A stretch of 64,000 nucleotides of DNA from Auanema rhodensis (GCA_964057225.1 OZ059899.1:15942501-16006500), one strand, 5' to 3'; numbered from the stretch's first letter, positions 46,401 to 54,410 are shown. The notes: generated by a model from the sequence alone, not told the origin. Program-made: numbers and translations.

Positions 46401-46946
46401 GTTAAAATGGACTCTTCTTTGTCCGTTATGTTCATTAGTCCTTCCTCTTCTATTATTGTTTGAAGGATTAAAATTGTTTGAATGCCAGTTGTTATTAAAT
46501 CGTCCCGAATTTCGTTCATAATTATTGTTACGGCGATAATTAGCAAAAGAGCCGTTACGATTTTGGTTGTTATTATATTTTGAAAAGTTTTTATTTTTCT
46601 GATAATTTTGATAATTATGATAATTTTTATTGTTTTGGTTATCACGTGGATAATTACGGTCGAAATTTCGGTTATCTCGTCTCTCGTTTGTGCGCGCGAA
46701 AGGAGCTAGTGCTTTGTTTACAGCGTTGACTAGCATGGACTGCGTGTCTATTGTCTGGTTCATTATCGATTCTTCCCAGCGAGCGGCCTCAATCGCATCC
46801 GTGAAGGATTTTGGCTTCGCTCGAATCACAGCTGGTTTCAGAGTATTTTTTAGTCCTCTGAGGAAAGTTGATCTTAATATGTGATCTTTGTGAGGGTCAT
46901 CCGTGGCAAAAGCGCTTAGTGCAATCGTTCTCAGTGAGCGTAAGCG
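43407..46946 (-). CDS. Gag tail / glycoprotein-like / integrase fusion frame
   Basis: This is one uninterrupted frame of about 1140 residues counted from 46829; it has no ATG of its own at the gag part. Residues 1-50 continue Gag. Residues 50-158 are rich in Arg, Asn and Gly and suit RNA binding. A hydrophobic signal-like stretch starts at M173, followed by a Cys-rich region to about C479 with sequons at N226, N256, N352 and N431 and a basic RPKR site at 447-450. This resembles a viral-type envelope glycoprotein of unassigned family. Residues 480-700 are unrecognised. Integrase follows: zinc residues H738, H746, C776, C779; catalytic D810, D870, E906 with the standard 35-residue gap; and a GPF motif. 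Protease, reverse transcriptase and RNase H are missing. The integrase call is firm, the glycoprotein call moderate. Confidence 0.78.
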   Translation of the reverse strand, partial: RLRSLRTIALSAFATDDPHKDHILRSTFLRGLKNTLKPAVIRAKPKSFTDAIEAARWEESIMNQTIDTQSMLVNAVNKALAPFARTNERRDNRNFDRNYPRDNQNNKNYHNYQNYQKNKNFSKYNNNQNRNGSFANYRRNNNYERNSGRFNNNWHSNNFNPSNNNRRGRTNEHNGQRRVHFNNQRDQSRGRDRSTPRINSVTLSPLSLTVVMEITVAILLPCVTSYQICTKATGGALLVPPVVKKCKLTETNHVLRTQIHLYTRNHTAHEWDAWRCSKEVHKLCVRDLLFLRDTNRTIDRVQPIAAHECRQAIRDRKWNNMELERIDSIAQATPEPSYDPARSFSRDECEERPRLVLERGVMTRMPDDTILSNLILNTEGCSAHHGNCKSNTSIIIWDPQTSDSRCNYIDMHYYDAIISKETILIPSTQSALILSSKITPKPIASCFRQPAFHTTSGNYITFPKYPNDINITLLIEREFKKLPFKRPKRATSTKCSFPFDQDRINEVEDFETYTLRICPYPFLRPLMSNPGITQIIPLIKGRRMVDPTYSLKEWIIAHRENFEFFFKIQIYEKSLRHFLKQYDFRDKDEAILQYVAQRELALATKAGISYLTSRQLLQQISDRLTVIEFDRLIRTKEGTYRERAETIALDLANTPVIIEDKLTVPSRQEILKAFVKMPPIRKQLLTDQEERNSKFIKDTIDLVHELKTLVTLRRNKTAADIDDIKFINLPSSRMFVLDTDKLFYDIKNNFGIPIGPHPALILPRESKLINKVIEEFHEDPAIGAHQGINKTKEAILRRFCWTNMQTDIAIFVKQCVKCAQRKKDPHAMTVQPMGQFEIPSKPFERIHMDIMGPFPTSKRNNNYVLTIQDSFSKWATTIAIPTIVTDVIIDRFLRNFVYIFGPPNRLITDRGSNFVSKKFEEMCEKLGIKHEPTLPHQKNSNGQVERLHRTLEEGLTHYLNEDVTDWDMYLPKITFALNTITHATTGISPYIALFGKESRMRLDKELFPETLQPEILEEIENTEYIRGERRTIIQENLAKHQETAKRKHDGRQRIEERDIRKGDQVMLAIKAHKPGQKLRKSYDGPFEVINVEGNMVVQLKNPFGKIQDVHKDNLKLFERKMEHTIAQNTRSNTTTYDTDDDSDIEIIKVINGNDNYDSSEETEPEDPSDQNWLPPRRRR

Positions 46947-47428
46947 TCAATTGTCAGATCCCCTTGGGTTGTATTTTGGAGATTGATCAGCGCGGGGTCC
47001 TGATTATATTCAGGACAAAGCTTAGATGTTAAAGCTCTTAACAGGTCATTCCATGAACCGGTGGTTTTTAATTGTTCAGGTACTTGCCTGTACGCTTCTT
47101 CCGCTGCTTCGTTTTTAAGAAGCAAAGGTAGAAGGGCTAATCTCTCCGGGATTACCAGACCTACAGCGTTGGCAAATAGGTTGAATTTAGCCGTGAAATC
47201 TCGAAAGTTGCGACTGCCATCATAAGTTGGGCAGTAGGGTGATAACAAGGCTTGCGCTATGGTAGTTTTCAATGCTTCGAGTTCGGGTAACAGAGTATTC
47301 GATGTTAACAGCAAGGATATAAAAATTGTTGGGTTCAGACAGACAGAAAATTGTGAACAAACGGGAAAATATAACTTCAGTTTCAAAAAATATAAAATAT
47401 CCATCTCCAAAAGGAGTGGTCCTTGCAT
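46931..47428 (-). pseudogene. gag: Gypsy-type Gag, 5' part, frame broken
   Basis: The N-terminal Gag frame, from the ATG at 47428, contains a capsid-like segment that begins near a YDGS motif and matches the general look of Ty3/gypsy Gag (retrotransposon gag family). It stops at TGA 46931-46933. The matching continuation lies in the -1 frame, and the two frames overlap only at 46931-46946. No slippery heptamer is visible in the overlap, so a single-base lesion is likelier than programmed frameshifting. A longer upstream frame to 47458 would need a GTG start. Confidence 0.7.
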
Positions 47429-47579
47429 CTGTTCCCTTTTAAACGTTGTTGGCCCCACCGTATTGTGTTAAGACATGGAGTAGATGGTTTAGAGATATAA
47501 GAGAATTCAGATTCAATGAAATATTGAAAATAACGAAATATAAGAGAAAATAGTCAAGAAATCAAGATAAAATGTTCGA
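47429..47579 (-). other. 5' leader of gypsy-type element
   Basis: About 150 bp separate the primer binding site from the first gag ATG. No coding potential is seen. Confidence 0.5.
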
Positions 47580-47592
47580 GGTGGAACCTCCA
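47580..47592 (-). promoter_or_regulatory. Primer binding site, tRNA-Gln type
   Basis: On the element strand TGGAGGTTCCACC abuts the 5' LTR with no gap. It complements the CCA end plus acceptor stem expected for animal tRNA-Gln (3' end GGTGGAACCT before CCA), a 13-base match. The comparison is from memory. Confidence 0.75.
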
Positions 47593-47929
47593 CGTTCCGT
47601 TATGCTCTCACATCGATCCTATAGACCAATAAAGCCTACAAGATGAGTGTGATAGTATTCCAGATGTAGCGGTAGATAAAGAGCATAATGGATAAACATA
47701 AGACTCGAGAAAGAAAGGTTTATTATGTCTACATGATTACAATAAGTTATATAAGTTTACATAAAGATATAAAGTGAAAGAGAGCTAAGAAAGGAAGACC
47801 AACCATCCATAGTCATTCCATAAGGCAAAGCTGAAGTCTGTGTTCCATATGAAGGGCGTGTCGTCCTCTCTCAGCCTCATGTCGTCTGATTCTAACCCGC
47901 CTGCTACGTATTGATTTTCGAATGGAACG
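47593..47929 (-). repeat. Gypsy-type 5' LTR
   Basis: 337 bp, two substitutions from the 3' copy. It carries the promoter region of the element by position. The right flank CTTC is the target duplication. Confidence 0.9.
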
Positions 47930-47982
47930 CTTCGCATTAGGGTAAAAACAATTTTAGCTACGTTGGAATGTCAAAAAATATC

Positions 47983-48064
47983 TGATGAGAGTGGGATTCG
48001 AACCAACGCCTCCGAAGAGACTGGTGCTTAAAACCAGCGCCTTAGACCGCTCGGCCATCTCACC
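47983..48064 (-). tRNA. tRNA-Leu(UAA), only copy
   Basis: The loop reads TTTAAGC, giving anticodon TAA (48028-48030), which decodes UUA/UUG and is still leucine. It is one base from the UAG form. A T-stem mismatch (position 51) is also present, so expression and stability are uncertain. Confidence 0.75.
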
Positions 48065-48159
48065 TTGATGTGGCATTTTCAGTCGTATGTTATATTTCAA
48101 TTTGATCTTCGCATTAGGGTAAAAACAATTTTAGCTACGTTGGAATGTCAAAAAATATC

Positions 48160-48241
48160 TGATGAGAGTGGGATTCGAACCCACGCCTCCGAAGAGACTG
48201 GTGCCTTAAACCAGCGCCTTAGACCGCTCGGCCATCTCACC
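48160..48241 (-). tRNA. tRNA-Leu(AAG)
   Basis: Canonical body, T6 terminator; anticodon AAG at 48205-48207. Confidence 0.93.
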
Positions 48242-48336
48242 TTGATGTGACTATTTCGGTCGTATGTTATATTTGAATTTGATCATAGCAGTAGGGTAAA
48301 AACAATTTTAGCAACGTTGGAATGTCAAAAAATATC

Positions 48337-48418
48337 TGATGAGAGTGGGATTCAAACCCACGCCTCCGAAGAGACTGGTGCCTAAAACCAGCGCCTTAGA
48401 CCGCTCGGCCATCTCACC
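48337..48418 (-). tRNA. tRNA-Leu(UAG), T-loop variant
   Basis: The loop TTTAGGC gives UAG. The T loop reads TTTGAAT instead of TTCGAAT, altering invariant C56 and the B box, so Pol III transcription may be impaired. Confidence 0.7.
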
Positions 48419-48513
48419 TTGATGTGGCATTTTCAGTCGTATGTTATATTTCAATTTGATCTTCGCATTAGGGTAAAAACAATTTTAGCTACGTTGGAAT
48501 GTCAAAAAATATC

Positions 48514-48595
48514 TGATGAGAGTGGGATTCGAACCCACGCCTCCGAAGAGACTGGTGCCTTAAACCAGCGCCTTAGACCGCTCGGCCATCTCACC
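48514..48595 (-). tRNA. tRNA-Leu(AAG)
   Basis: Canonical body; anticodon AAG. Confidence 0.93.
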
Positions 48596-48690
48596 TTGAT
48601 GTGACTATTTCGGTCGTATGTTATATTTGAATTTGATCATAGCAGTAGGGTAAAAACAATTTTAGCAACGTTGGAATGTCAAAAAATATC

Positions 48691-48772
48691 TGATGAGAGT
48701 GGGATTCGAACCCACGCCTCCGAAGAGACTGGTGCCTAAAACCAGCGCCTTAGACCGCTCGGGCTTCTCACC
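48691..48772 (-). tRNA. tRNA-Leu(UAG), A-box variant
   Basis: Anticodon UAG. Positions 8 and 10 are changed (AAGCCC in place of ATGGCC), which damages the A box and the D stem. Confidence 0.65.
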
Positions 48773-48867
48773 TTGATGTGGCATTTTCAGTCGTATGTTA
48801 TATTCGAATTTGATCATAGCAGTAGGGTAAAAACAATATTAGCAACGTTGAAATGTCAAAAAATATC

Positions 48868-48949
48868 TGATGAGAGTGGGATTCGAACCCACGCCTCCGA
48901 AGAGACTGGTGCCTTAAACCAGCGCCTTAGACCGCTCGGCCATCTCACC
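48868..48949 (-). tRNA. tRNA-Leu(AAG)
   Basis: Canonical body; anticodon AAG. Confidence 0.93.
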
Positions 48950-49044
48950 TTGATGTGACTATTTCAGTCGTATGTTATATTCGAATTTGATCATCGCAGT
49001 AGGGTAAAAACAATTTTAGCTACGTTGGAATGTCAAAAAATATC

Positions 49045-49126
49045 TGATGAGAGTGGGATTCGAACCCACGCCTCCGAAGAGACTGGTGCCTTAAACCAGC
49101 GCCTTAGACCGCTCGGGCATCTCACC
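49045..49126 (-). tRNA. tRNA-Leu(AAG), D-stem variant
   Basis: Anticodon AAG. G10 is replaced by C, breaking the first D-stem pair; the same change recurs at 52231. Confidence 0.75.
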
Positions 49127-49221
49127 ATGATGTGACTATTTCAGTCGTATGTTATATTTGAATTTGATCAAAGCAGTAGGGTAAAAACAATTTTAGCAAC
49201 GTTGGAATGTCAAAAATAATC

Positions 49222-49303
49222 TGATGAGAGTGGGATTCGAACCCACGCCTCCGAAGAGACTGGTGCCTTAAACCAGCGCCTTAGACCGCTCGGCCATCTC
49301 ACC
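49222..49303 (-). tRNA. tRNA-Leu(AAG)
   Basis: Canonical body; anticodon AAG; T5 terminator. Confidence 0.92.
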
Positions 49304-49398
49304 TTGATGTGGCATATTCGGTCGTATGTTATATTTGAATTTGATCATAGCAGTAGGGTAAAAACAATTTTAGCTTCGTTGGAATGTCAAAAAATATC

Positions 49399-49480
49399 TG
49401 ATGAGAGTGGGATTCGAACCAACGCCTCCGAAGAGACTGGTGCCTAAAACCAGCGCCTTAGACCGCTCGGCCATCTCACC
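49399..49480 (-). tRNA. tRNA-Leu(UAG), T-stem variant
   Basis: Anticodon UAG. The T stem carries the position-51 change also present at 47983 and 49753. Confidence 0.78.
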
Positions 49481-49575
49481 TTGATGTGGCATTTTCAGTC
49501 GTATGTTATATTTCAATTTGATCTTCGCAGTAGGATAAAAACAATTTTAGCTTCGTTGGAATGTCAAAAAATATC

Positions 49576-49657
49576 TGATGAGAGTGGGATTCGAACCCAC
49601 GCCTCCGAAGAGACTGGTGCCTTAAACCAGCGCCTTAGACCGCTCGGCCATCTCACC
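49576..49657 (-). tRNA. tRNA-Leu(AAG)
   Basis: Canonical body; anticodon AAG. Confidence 0.93.
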
Positions 49658-49752
49658 TTGATGTGGCATATTCGGTCGTATGTTATATTTGAATTTGATC
49701 ATAGCAGTAGGGTAAAAACAATTTTAGCTACGTTGGAATGTCAAAAAATATC

Positions 49753-49834
49753 TGATGAGAGTGGGATTCGAACCAACGCCTCCGAAGAGACTGGTGCCTA
49801 AAACCAGCGCCTTAGACCGCTCGGCCATCTCACC
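49753..49834 (-). tRNA. tRNA-Leu(UAG), T-stem variant
   Basis: Anticodon UAG with the position-51 T-stem change. Confidence 0.78.
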
Positions 49835-49929
49835 TTGATGTGGCATTTTCAGTCGTATGTTATATTCCAATTTGATCTTCGCATTAGGGTAAAAACAATT
49901 TTAGCTACGTTGGAATGTCAAAAAATATC

Positions 49930-50011
49930 TGAAGAGAGTGGGATTCGAACCCACGCCTCCGAAGAGACTGGTGCCTTAAACCAGCGCCTTAGACCGCTCG
50001 GCCATCTCACC
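49930..50011 (-). tRNA. tRNA-Leu(AAG), acceptor variant
   Basis: Anticodon AAG. The 3' acceptor strand reads TCTCTTC instead of TCTCATC, giving one T-T mismatch. Confidence 0.78.
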
Positions 50012-50106
50012 TTGATGTGGCATTTTCAGTCGTATGTTATATTTGAATTTGATCATAGCAGTAGGGTAAAAAGAATTTTAGCAACGTTGGAATGTCAAAA
50101 AATATC

Positions 50107-50188
50107 TGATGAGAGTGGGATTCGAACCCACGCCTCCGAAGAGACTGGTGCCTAAAACCAGCGCCTTAGACCGCTCGGCCATCTCACC
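50107..50188 (-). tRNA. tRNA-Leu(UAG)
   Basis: Canonical body with loop TTTAGGC; anticodon UAG at 50152-50154. Confidence 0.93.
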
Positions 50189-50283
50189 TTGATGTGGCAT
50201 TTTCAGTCGTATGTTATATTTGAATTTGATCATAGCAGTAGGGTAAAAAGAATTTTAGCAACGTTGGAATGTCAAAAAATATC

Positions 50284-50365
50284 TGATGAGAGTGGGATTC
50301 GAACCCACGCCTCCGAAGAGACTGGTGCCTAAAACCAGCGCCTTAGACCGCTCGGCCATCTCACC
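50284..50365 (-). tRNA. tRNA-Leu(UAG)
   Basis: Canonical body; anticodon UAG. Confidence 0.93.
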
Positions 50366-50460
50366 TTGATGTGACTATTTCGGTCGTATGTTATATTTGA
50401 ATTTGATCATAGCAGTAGGGTAAAAACAATTTTAGCAACGTTGGAATGTCAAAAAATATC

Positions 50461-50542
50461 TGATGAGAGTGGGATTCGAACCCACGCCTCCGAAGAGACT
50501 GGTGCCTTAAACCAGCGCCTTAGACCGCTCGGCCATCTCACC
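50461..50542 (-). tRNA. tRNA-Leu(AAG)
   Basis: Canonical body; anticodon AAG. Confidence 0.93.
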
Positions 50543-50637
50543 TTGATGTGACTATTTCGGTCGTATGTTATATTTGAATTTGATCATAGCAGTAGGGTAA
50601 AAAGAATTTTAGCAACGTTGGAATGTCAAAAAATATC

Positions 50638-50719
50638 TGATGAGAGTGGGATTCGAACCCACGCCTCCGAAGAGACTGGTGCCTAAAACCAGCGCCTTAG
50701 ACCGCTCGGCCATCTCACC
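50638..50719 (-). tRNA. tRNA-Leu(UAG)
   Basis: Canonical body; anticodon UAG. Confidence 0.93.
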
Positions 50720-50814
50720 TTGATGTGACTATTTCGGTCGTATGTTATATTTGAATTTGATCATAGCAGTAGGGTAAAAACAATTTTAGCTACGTTGGAA
50801 TGTCAAAAAATATC

Positions 50815-50896
50815 TGATGAGAGTGGGATTCGAACCCACGCCTCCGAAGAGACTGGTGCCTTAAACCAGCGCCTTAGACCGCTCGGCCATCTCACC
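50815..50896 (-). tRNA. tRNA-Leu(AAG)
   Basis: Canonical body; anticodon AAG. Confidence 0.93.
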
Positions 50897-50991
50897 ATGA
50901 TGTGACTATTTCAGTCGTATGTTATATTCGAATTTGATCATCGTAGTAGGGTAAAAACAATTTTAGCTACGTTGGAATGTCAAAAAATATC

Positions 50992-51073
50992 TGATGAGAG
51001 TGGGATTCGAACCCACGCCTCCGAAGAGACTGGTGCCTAAAACCAGCGCCTTAGACCGCTCGGCCATCTCACC
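50992..51073 (-). tRNA. tRNA-Leu(UAG)
   Basis: Canonical body; anticodon UAG. Confidence 0.93.
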
Positions 51074-51168
51074 TTGATGTGACTATTTCGGTCGTATGTT
51101 ATATTTCAATTTGATCATCGCAATAGGGTAAAAACAATTTTAGCTACGTTGGAATGTCAAAAAATATC

Positions 51169-51250
51169 TGATGAGAGTGGGATTCGAACCCACGCCTCCG
51201 AAGAGACTGGTGCCTAAAACCAGCGCCTTAGACCGCTCGGCCATCTCACC
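51169..51250 (-). tRNA. tRNA-Leu(UAG)
   Basis: Canonical body; anticodon UAG. Confidence 0.93.
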
Positions 51251-51345
51251 TTGATGTGGCATTTTCAGTCGTATGTTATATTTCAATTTGATCATCGCAG
51301 TAGAGTAAAAACAATTTTAGCTACGTTGGAATGTCAAAAAATATC

Positions 51346-51427
51346 TGATGAGAGTGGGATTCGAACCCACGCCTCCGAAGAGACTGGTGCCTTAAACCAG
51401 CGCCTTAGACCGCTCGGCCATCTCACC
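51346..51427 (-). tRNA. tRNA-Leu(AAG)
   Basis: Canonical body; anticodon AAG. Confidence 0.93.
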
Positions 51428-51522
51428 TTGATGTGACTATTTCAGTCGTATGTTATATTTCAATTTGATCATCGCAATAGGGTAAAAACAATTTTAGCTA
51501 CGTTGGAATGTCAAAAAACATC

Positions 51523-51604
51523 TGATGAGAGTGGGATTCGAACCCACGCCTCCGAAGAGACTGGTGCCTTAAACCAGCGCCTTAGACCGCTCGGCCATCT
51601 CACC
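51523..51604 (-). tRNA. tRNA-Leu(AAG)
   Basis: Canonical body; anticodon AAG. The 3' trailer is GATGTTTTTT rather than GATATTTTTT, a marker shared with units near 57.4, 59.4 and 61.2 kb. Confidence 0.93.
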
Positions 51605-51699
51605 TTGATGTGACTATTTCGGTCGTATGTTATATTTGAATTTGATCATAGCAGTAGGGTAAAAAGAATTTTAGCAACGTTGGAATGTCAAAAAATATC

Positions 51700-51781
51700 T
51701 GATGAGAGTGGGATTCGAACCCACGCCTCCGAAGAGACTGGTGCCTAAAACCAGCGCCTTAGACCGCTCGGCCATCTCACC
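51700..51781 (-). tRNA. tRNA-Leu(UAG)
   Basis: Canonical body; anticodon UAG. Confidence 0.93.
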
Positions 51782-51876
51782 TTGATGTGACTATTTCGGT
51801 CGTATGTTATATTTGAATTTGATCATAGCAGTAGGGTAAAAACAATTTTAGCAACGTTGGAATGTCAAAAAATATC

Positions 51877-51958
51877 TGATGAGAGTGGGATTCGAACCCA
51901 CGCCTCCGAAGAGACTGGTGCCTAAAACCAGCGCCTTAGACCGCTCGGCCATCTCACC
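51877..51958 (-). tRNA. tRNA-Leu(UAG)
   Basis: Canonical body; anticodon UAG. Confidence 0.93.
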
Positions 51959-52053
51959 TTGATGTGACTATTTCGGTCGTATGTTATATTTGAATTTGAT
52001 CATAGCAGTAGGGTAAAAACAATTTTAGCAACGTTGGAATGTCAAAAAATATC

Positions 52054-52135
52054 TGATGAGAGTGGGATTCGAACCCACGCCTCCGAAGAGACTGGTGCCT
52101 TAAACCAGCGCCTTAGACCGCTCGGCCATCTCACC
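52054..52135 (-). tRNA. tRNA-Leu(AAG)
   Basis: Canonical body; anticodon AAG. Confidence 0.93.
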
Positions 52136-52230
52136 ATGATGTGACTATTTCAGTCGTATGTTATATTCGAATTTGATCATCGTAGTAGGGTAAAAACAAT
52201 TTTAGCTACGTTGGAATGTCAAAAAATATC

Positions 52231-52312
52231 TGATGAGAGTGGGATTCGAACCCACGCCTCCGAAGAGACTGGTGCCTAAAACCAGCGCCTTAGACCGCTC
52301 GGGCATCTCACC
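52231..52312 (-). tRNA. tRNA-Leu(UAG), D-stem variant
   Basis: Anticodon UAG; G10 replaced by C as at 49045. Confidence 0.75.
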
Positions 52313-52407
52313 ATGATGTGACTATTTCAGTCGTATGTTATATTTGAATTTGATCAAAGCAGTAGGGTAAAAACAATTTTAGCAAAGTTGGAATGTCAAA
52401 AAATATC

Positions 52408-52439
52408 TCATAAGAGTGGGATTCGAACCCACGCCTCCG
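52408..52439 (-). pseudogene. tRNA-Leu 3' fragment at array break
   Basis: Only the acceptor 3' strand, T arm and part of the variable arm remain, with two substitutions in the acceptor strand. The sequence then leaves the array for a minisatellite. It marks a breakpoint inside the tRNA gene. Confidence 0.85.
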
Positions 52440-52610
52440 GCAAACTGACAAGTTTACCAAACTTTAGGTTTACCAAGAATTAGACGAGTTTACCATAGTT
52501 ATATGGTATACCAGGTTTACCAGGTTTACCAAAGTATACCCAATATTAATTTGTGAACACTTCGCAAGGTTTACCAAGTATACCAAATTTACCAAGTTTA
52601 CCAAAAAAAT
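52440..52610. repeat. GTTTACCAA-rich minisatellite
   Basis: Imperfect copies of GTTTACCAA and close relatives (GTATACCAA, ATTTACCAA) recur irregularly. The tract sits exactly at the break between the tRNA array and the gene-bearing insert. Confidence 0.75.
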
Positions 52611-52974
52611 ATCTTTATACTAAGTATATCAAAATACAAAAAGTTGTAGTTTGAAATTGTATGTTTTTCAAGGTAGTGATAATAATAAAAATTTTTTATT
52701 AATTGAACATGATCTGTTAAAAAAATGGAAATTTAATTCTTAAAAAACCTTCTGTTTCGCATGTTTTCTTTTTGTGGAGCTGTTGCATACATGAAAAGTG
52801 TTCATTAAAGATGTTAAGTAATCGTTCTAACTGATCTTTTGATAATGATTTTCAAATTGCTGAGAGTGTGTGATGGATCAATATTGTAAATGAAATGAAA
52901 TATTAAATTTTAAATATGCTAGTTTACTGACCTTATTAATGCTCTTGTTGTTTGATTTTTGTAGCTACGGCACT
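52611..52974. other. A/T-rich 3' flank of gene fragment
   Basis: There is no coding signal. On the minus strand an AATAAA hexamer occurs at 52695-52700, about 275 bases past the stop codon of the neighbouring gene, and could serve as its polyadenylation signal. Confidence 0.4.
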
Positions 52975-54327
52975 TTATGAAAGTGAGTAGTAGCGTTCCT
53001 GTTGTCCCCCTGGCCCTGGTATCAGAATCTCGTCATCTGAATCGGCTGTTGAGCTATAATGAAAATTGATTACAAATCGAGGTATTTGAAACCTATTCCA
53101 TGTCGTAGTAGTTTCTCTTACGGTTCGTTTTCGAAAATTGAGAACCAAATCTTCTGTGATCAAACTTTGATCCGTCAGCTGGTCTCAATTGCTCAGCTTG
53201 TACATCTCGCACTGTTCTCTCATTTCTTTTTCGTTCCAGATTTTCCACGATCGCTCTTTTGTTCGTTTCGTTTTCTAACGATATGAAGACAGCTAGCCTG
53301 GAACAAAAATATAATATTTTGTTTCTCAAACTTAAGAAACCTGTGTTGGCATAGAGCATGCTTAGGGCAATTTCGTTGCGTGCATCCCGGACTGGAGCAT
53401 ACAAGCTCATTATTGGTCTCATTGACACATCCCAATCTGGAATAACAATGATAAACTCAAAATAAAAAATCTTAGCTTACGCTCCCGTACTGTCCTTGGT
53501 GAAATATATGCCTGCCTTCGCAGCAGGAAATACTTCCAAACGCTGAACAGTTTCAAAAAACATGTCCGCATTGCTGGTCCCGACTGGCTCACTCATCCAT
53601 GATGGATAGCTTGACAACGAATTTTCAAAAATGAAATCACTCAAACCGAAAAGTTTGAGCTTATTCATTTTTTCAATGCGTGTCATTACTAACCACTCAT
53701 GGTTTTCAACATGAAAATGAGTGACCAGTTTGTCGGATTTCTGATGAACGGCTCCAATTCGTTCTTTAATTTCTTCTATAAAAAAATTACTAGTTATTTT
53801 CATTATGTTTTGATTACCTTCATGTAGTTGTAGCATTTTTTCTAGAACTTGATGAGCCGGAATAGGGTGAGGTATTCTAGCGTTCAATTGAGAATTCTTC
53901 GACTCCAACAAGCTTGTTGAAAAAAATTGTTGGCTTTGCCCAGCTCTCAATTTTTGAATCAAACTATTGGTTTGATATAAATCGTCCTTGTTGGTAAGAA
54001 GCCTAAATTAAAAAAAAATAAAAGAATTCAAAAAAAACCAACCATTGTCGAGTTCTTTCTCCACAATTCCTTACAATATCTTGGATTTTCCTTTCATATT
54101 CATCACGGTTTTGTGATGATAGAGCCCCTTTCCTCATGATCGTTCCATATTCAGTCTTAAAACATAAAAATAGTGTTTAAAAACAATATCAAGTATACCT
54201 CTTTTTTTCTTCCAAATATTTTATGGAGGATGTGTTCCTTTCTCTCAGCATCATCGTCCTTGCCGAATGTGCTTTTGATATTCTCCATTCGGTGCACGGA
54301 ACATCTTAGCGGTACGGTACGGTACGA
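52975..54327 (-). CDS. 5'-truncated eight-exon gene fragment, possibly MULE-transposase-like
   Basis: I built a spliced model on the minus strand: exons 54199-54327 (partial), 54043-54155, 53818-54002, 53481-53775, 53341-53436, 53204-53297, 53122-53153 and 52975-53053. All seven introns are GT-AG, 40-68 bp long, and every junction keeps frame to a TAA at 52975. The third intron (53776-53817) has no in-frame stop and could be retained. About 340 residues remain, with no start codon of their own. Visible features are a CxxH pair near the start, an ESKN motif in exon 3, a Cys/His cluster spelled CSSPGC...NCPKH in exon 5, and an acidic tail. This pattern loosely recalls MULE-type transposase C-termini with a SWIM-like zinc site. 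That is a guess; the family is not recognised with confidence. The upstream part is lost where the tRNA array resumes. Confidence 0.6.
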
Positions 54328-54410
54328 GTTCAGTCGTATGTTATATTTCAATTTGATCTTCGCAGTAGGGTAAAAACAATTTTAGCTACGTTGGAATGTC
54401 AAAAAATATC

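Larger units (their letters stand above)
42375..47929 (-). mobile_element. Rearranged Ty3/gypsy-type LTR element
   Basis: This is a 5555-bp element on the minus strand inside the tRNA array. It has 337-bp LTRs, a CTTC duplication, a tRNA-Gln-type primer site and a purine-rich tract before the 3' LTR. Reading 5' to 3' on its own strand it encodes a gag start, a frame break, a basic gag tail, an envelope-glycoprotein-like segment, an unassigned stretch and an integrase with a GPY/F-type tail. I find no protease, YxDD reverse transcriptase box or RNase H. The LTRs differ at only two positions in 337, so it moved recently despite the missing enzymes, presumably helped by a related element. That helper is inferred. 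LTR termini are CGTTCC and GGAACG rather than TG and CA. Confidence 0.85.
47930..52439 (-). repeat. tRNA-Leu tandem array, segment 2
   Basis: Twenty-five full units start every 177 bp from 47983 to 52231 without one indel, and a broken unit begins at 52408. Anticodons are mixed: 12 AAG, 12 UAG and one UAA. Spacers of 95 bp come in two main forms next to the gene 5' end, GATGTGGCATTTTCAG and GATGTGACTATTTCAG. On the transcribed strand each gene is followed by a T5 or T6 run. A TATA-like ATATAACATA begins about 31 bases upstream. Confidence 0.96.

Noticed and set aside
43205-46884. Short frames overlapping the gypsy-type fusion frame on either strand
   Set aside because: All lie in alternative frames of the integrase, glycoprotein-like or basic gag segments, with no independent support.
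48100-48130. TTAGGG-like motif in tRNA spacers as telomeric repeat
   Set aside because: It is a single TTAGGG or GTAGGG per 177-bp unit, not tandem.
53059-54373. Plus-strand frames and the unspliced minus frames (for example 53220-53435) over the gene fragment
   Set aside because: The minus frames run through introns; the spliced model explains them better, and the plus frames are shadows.
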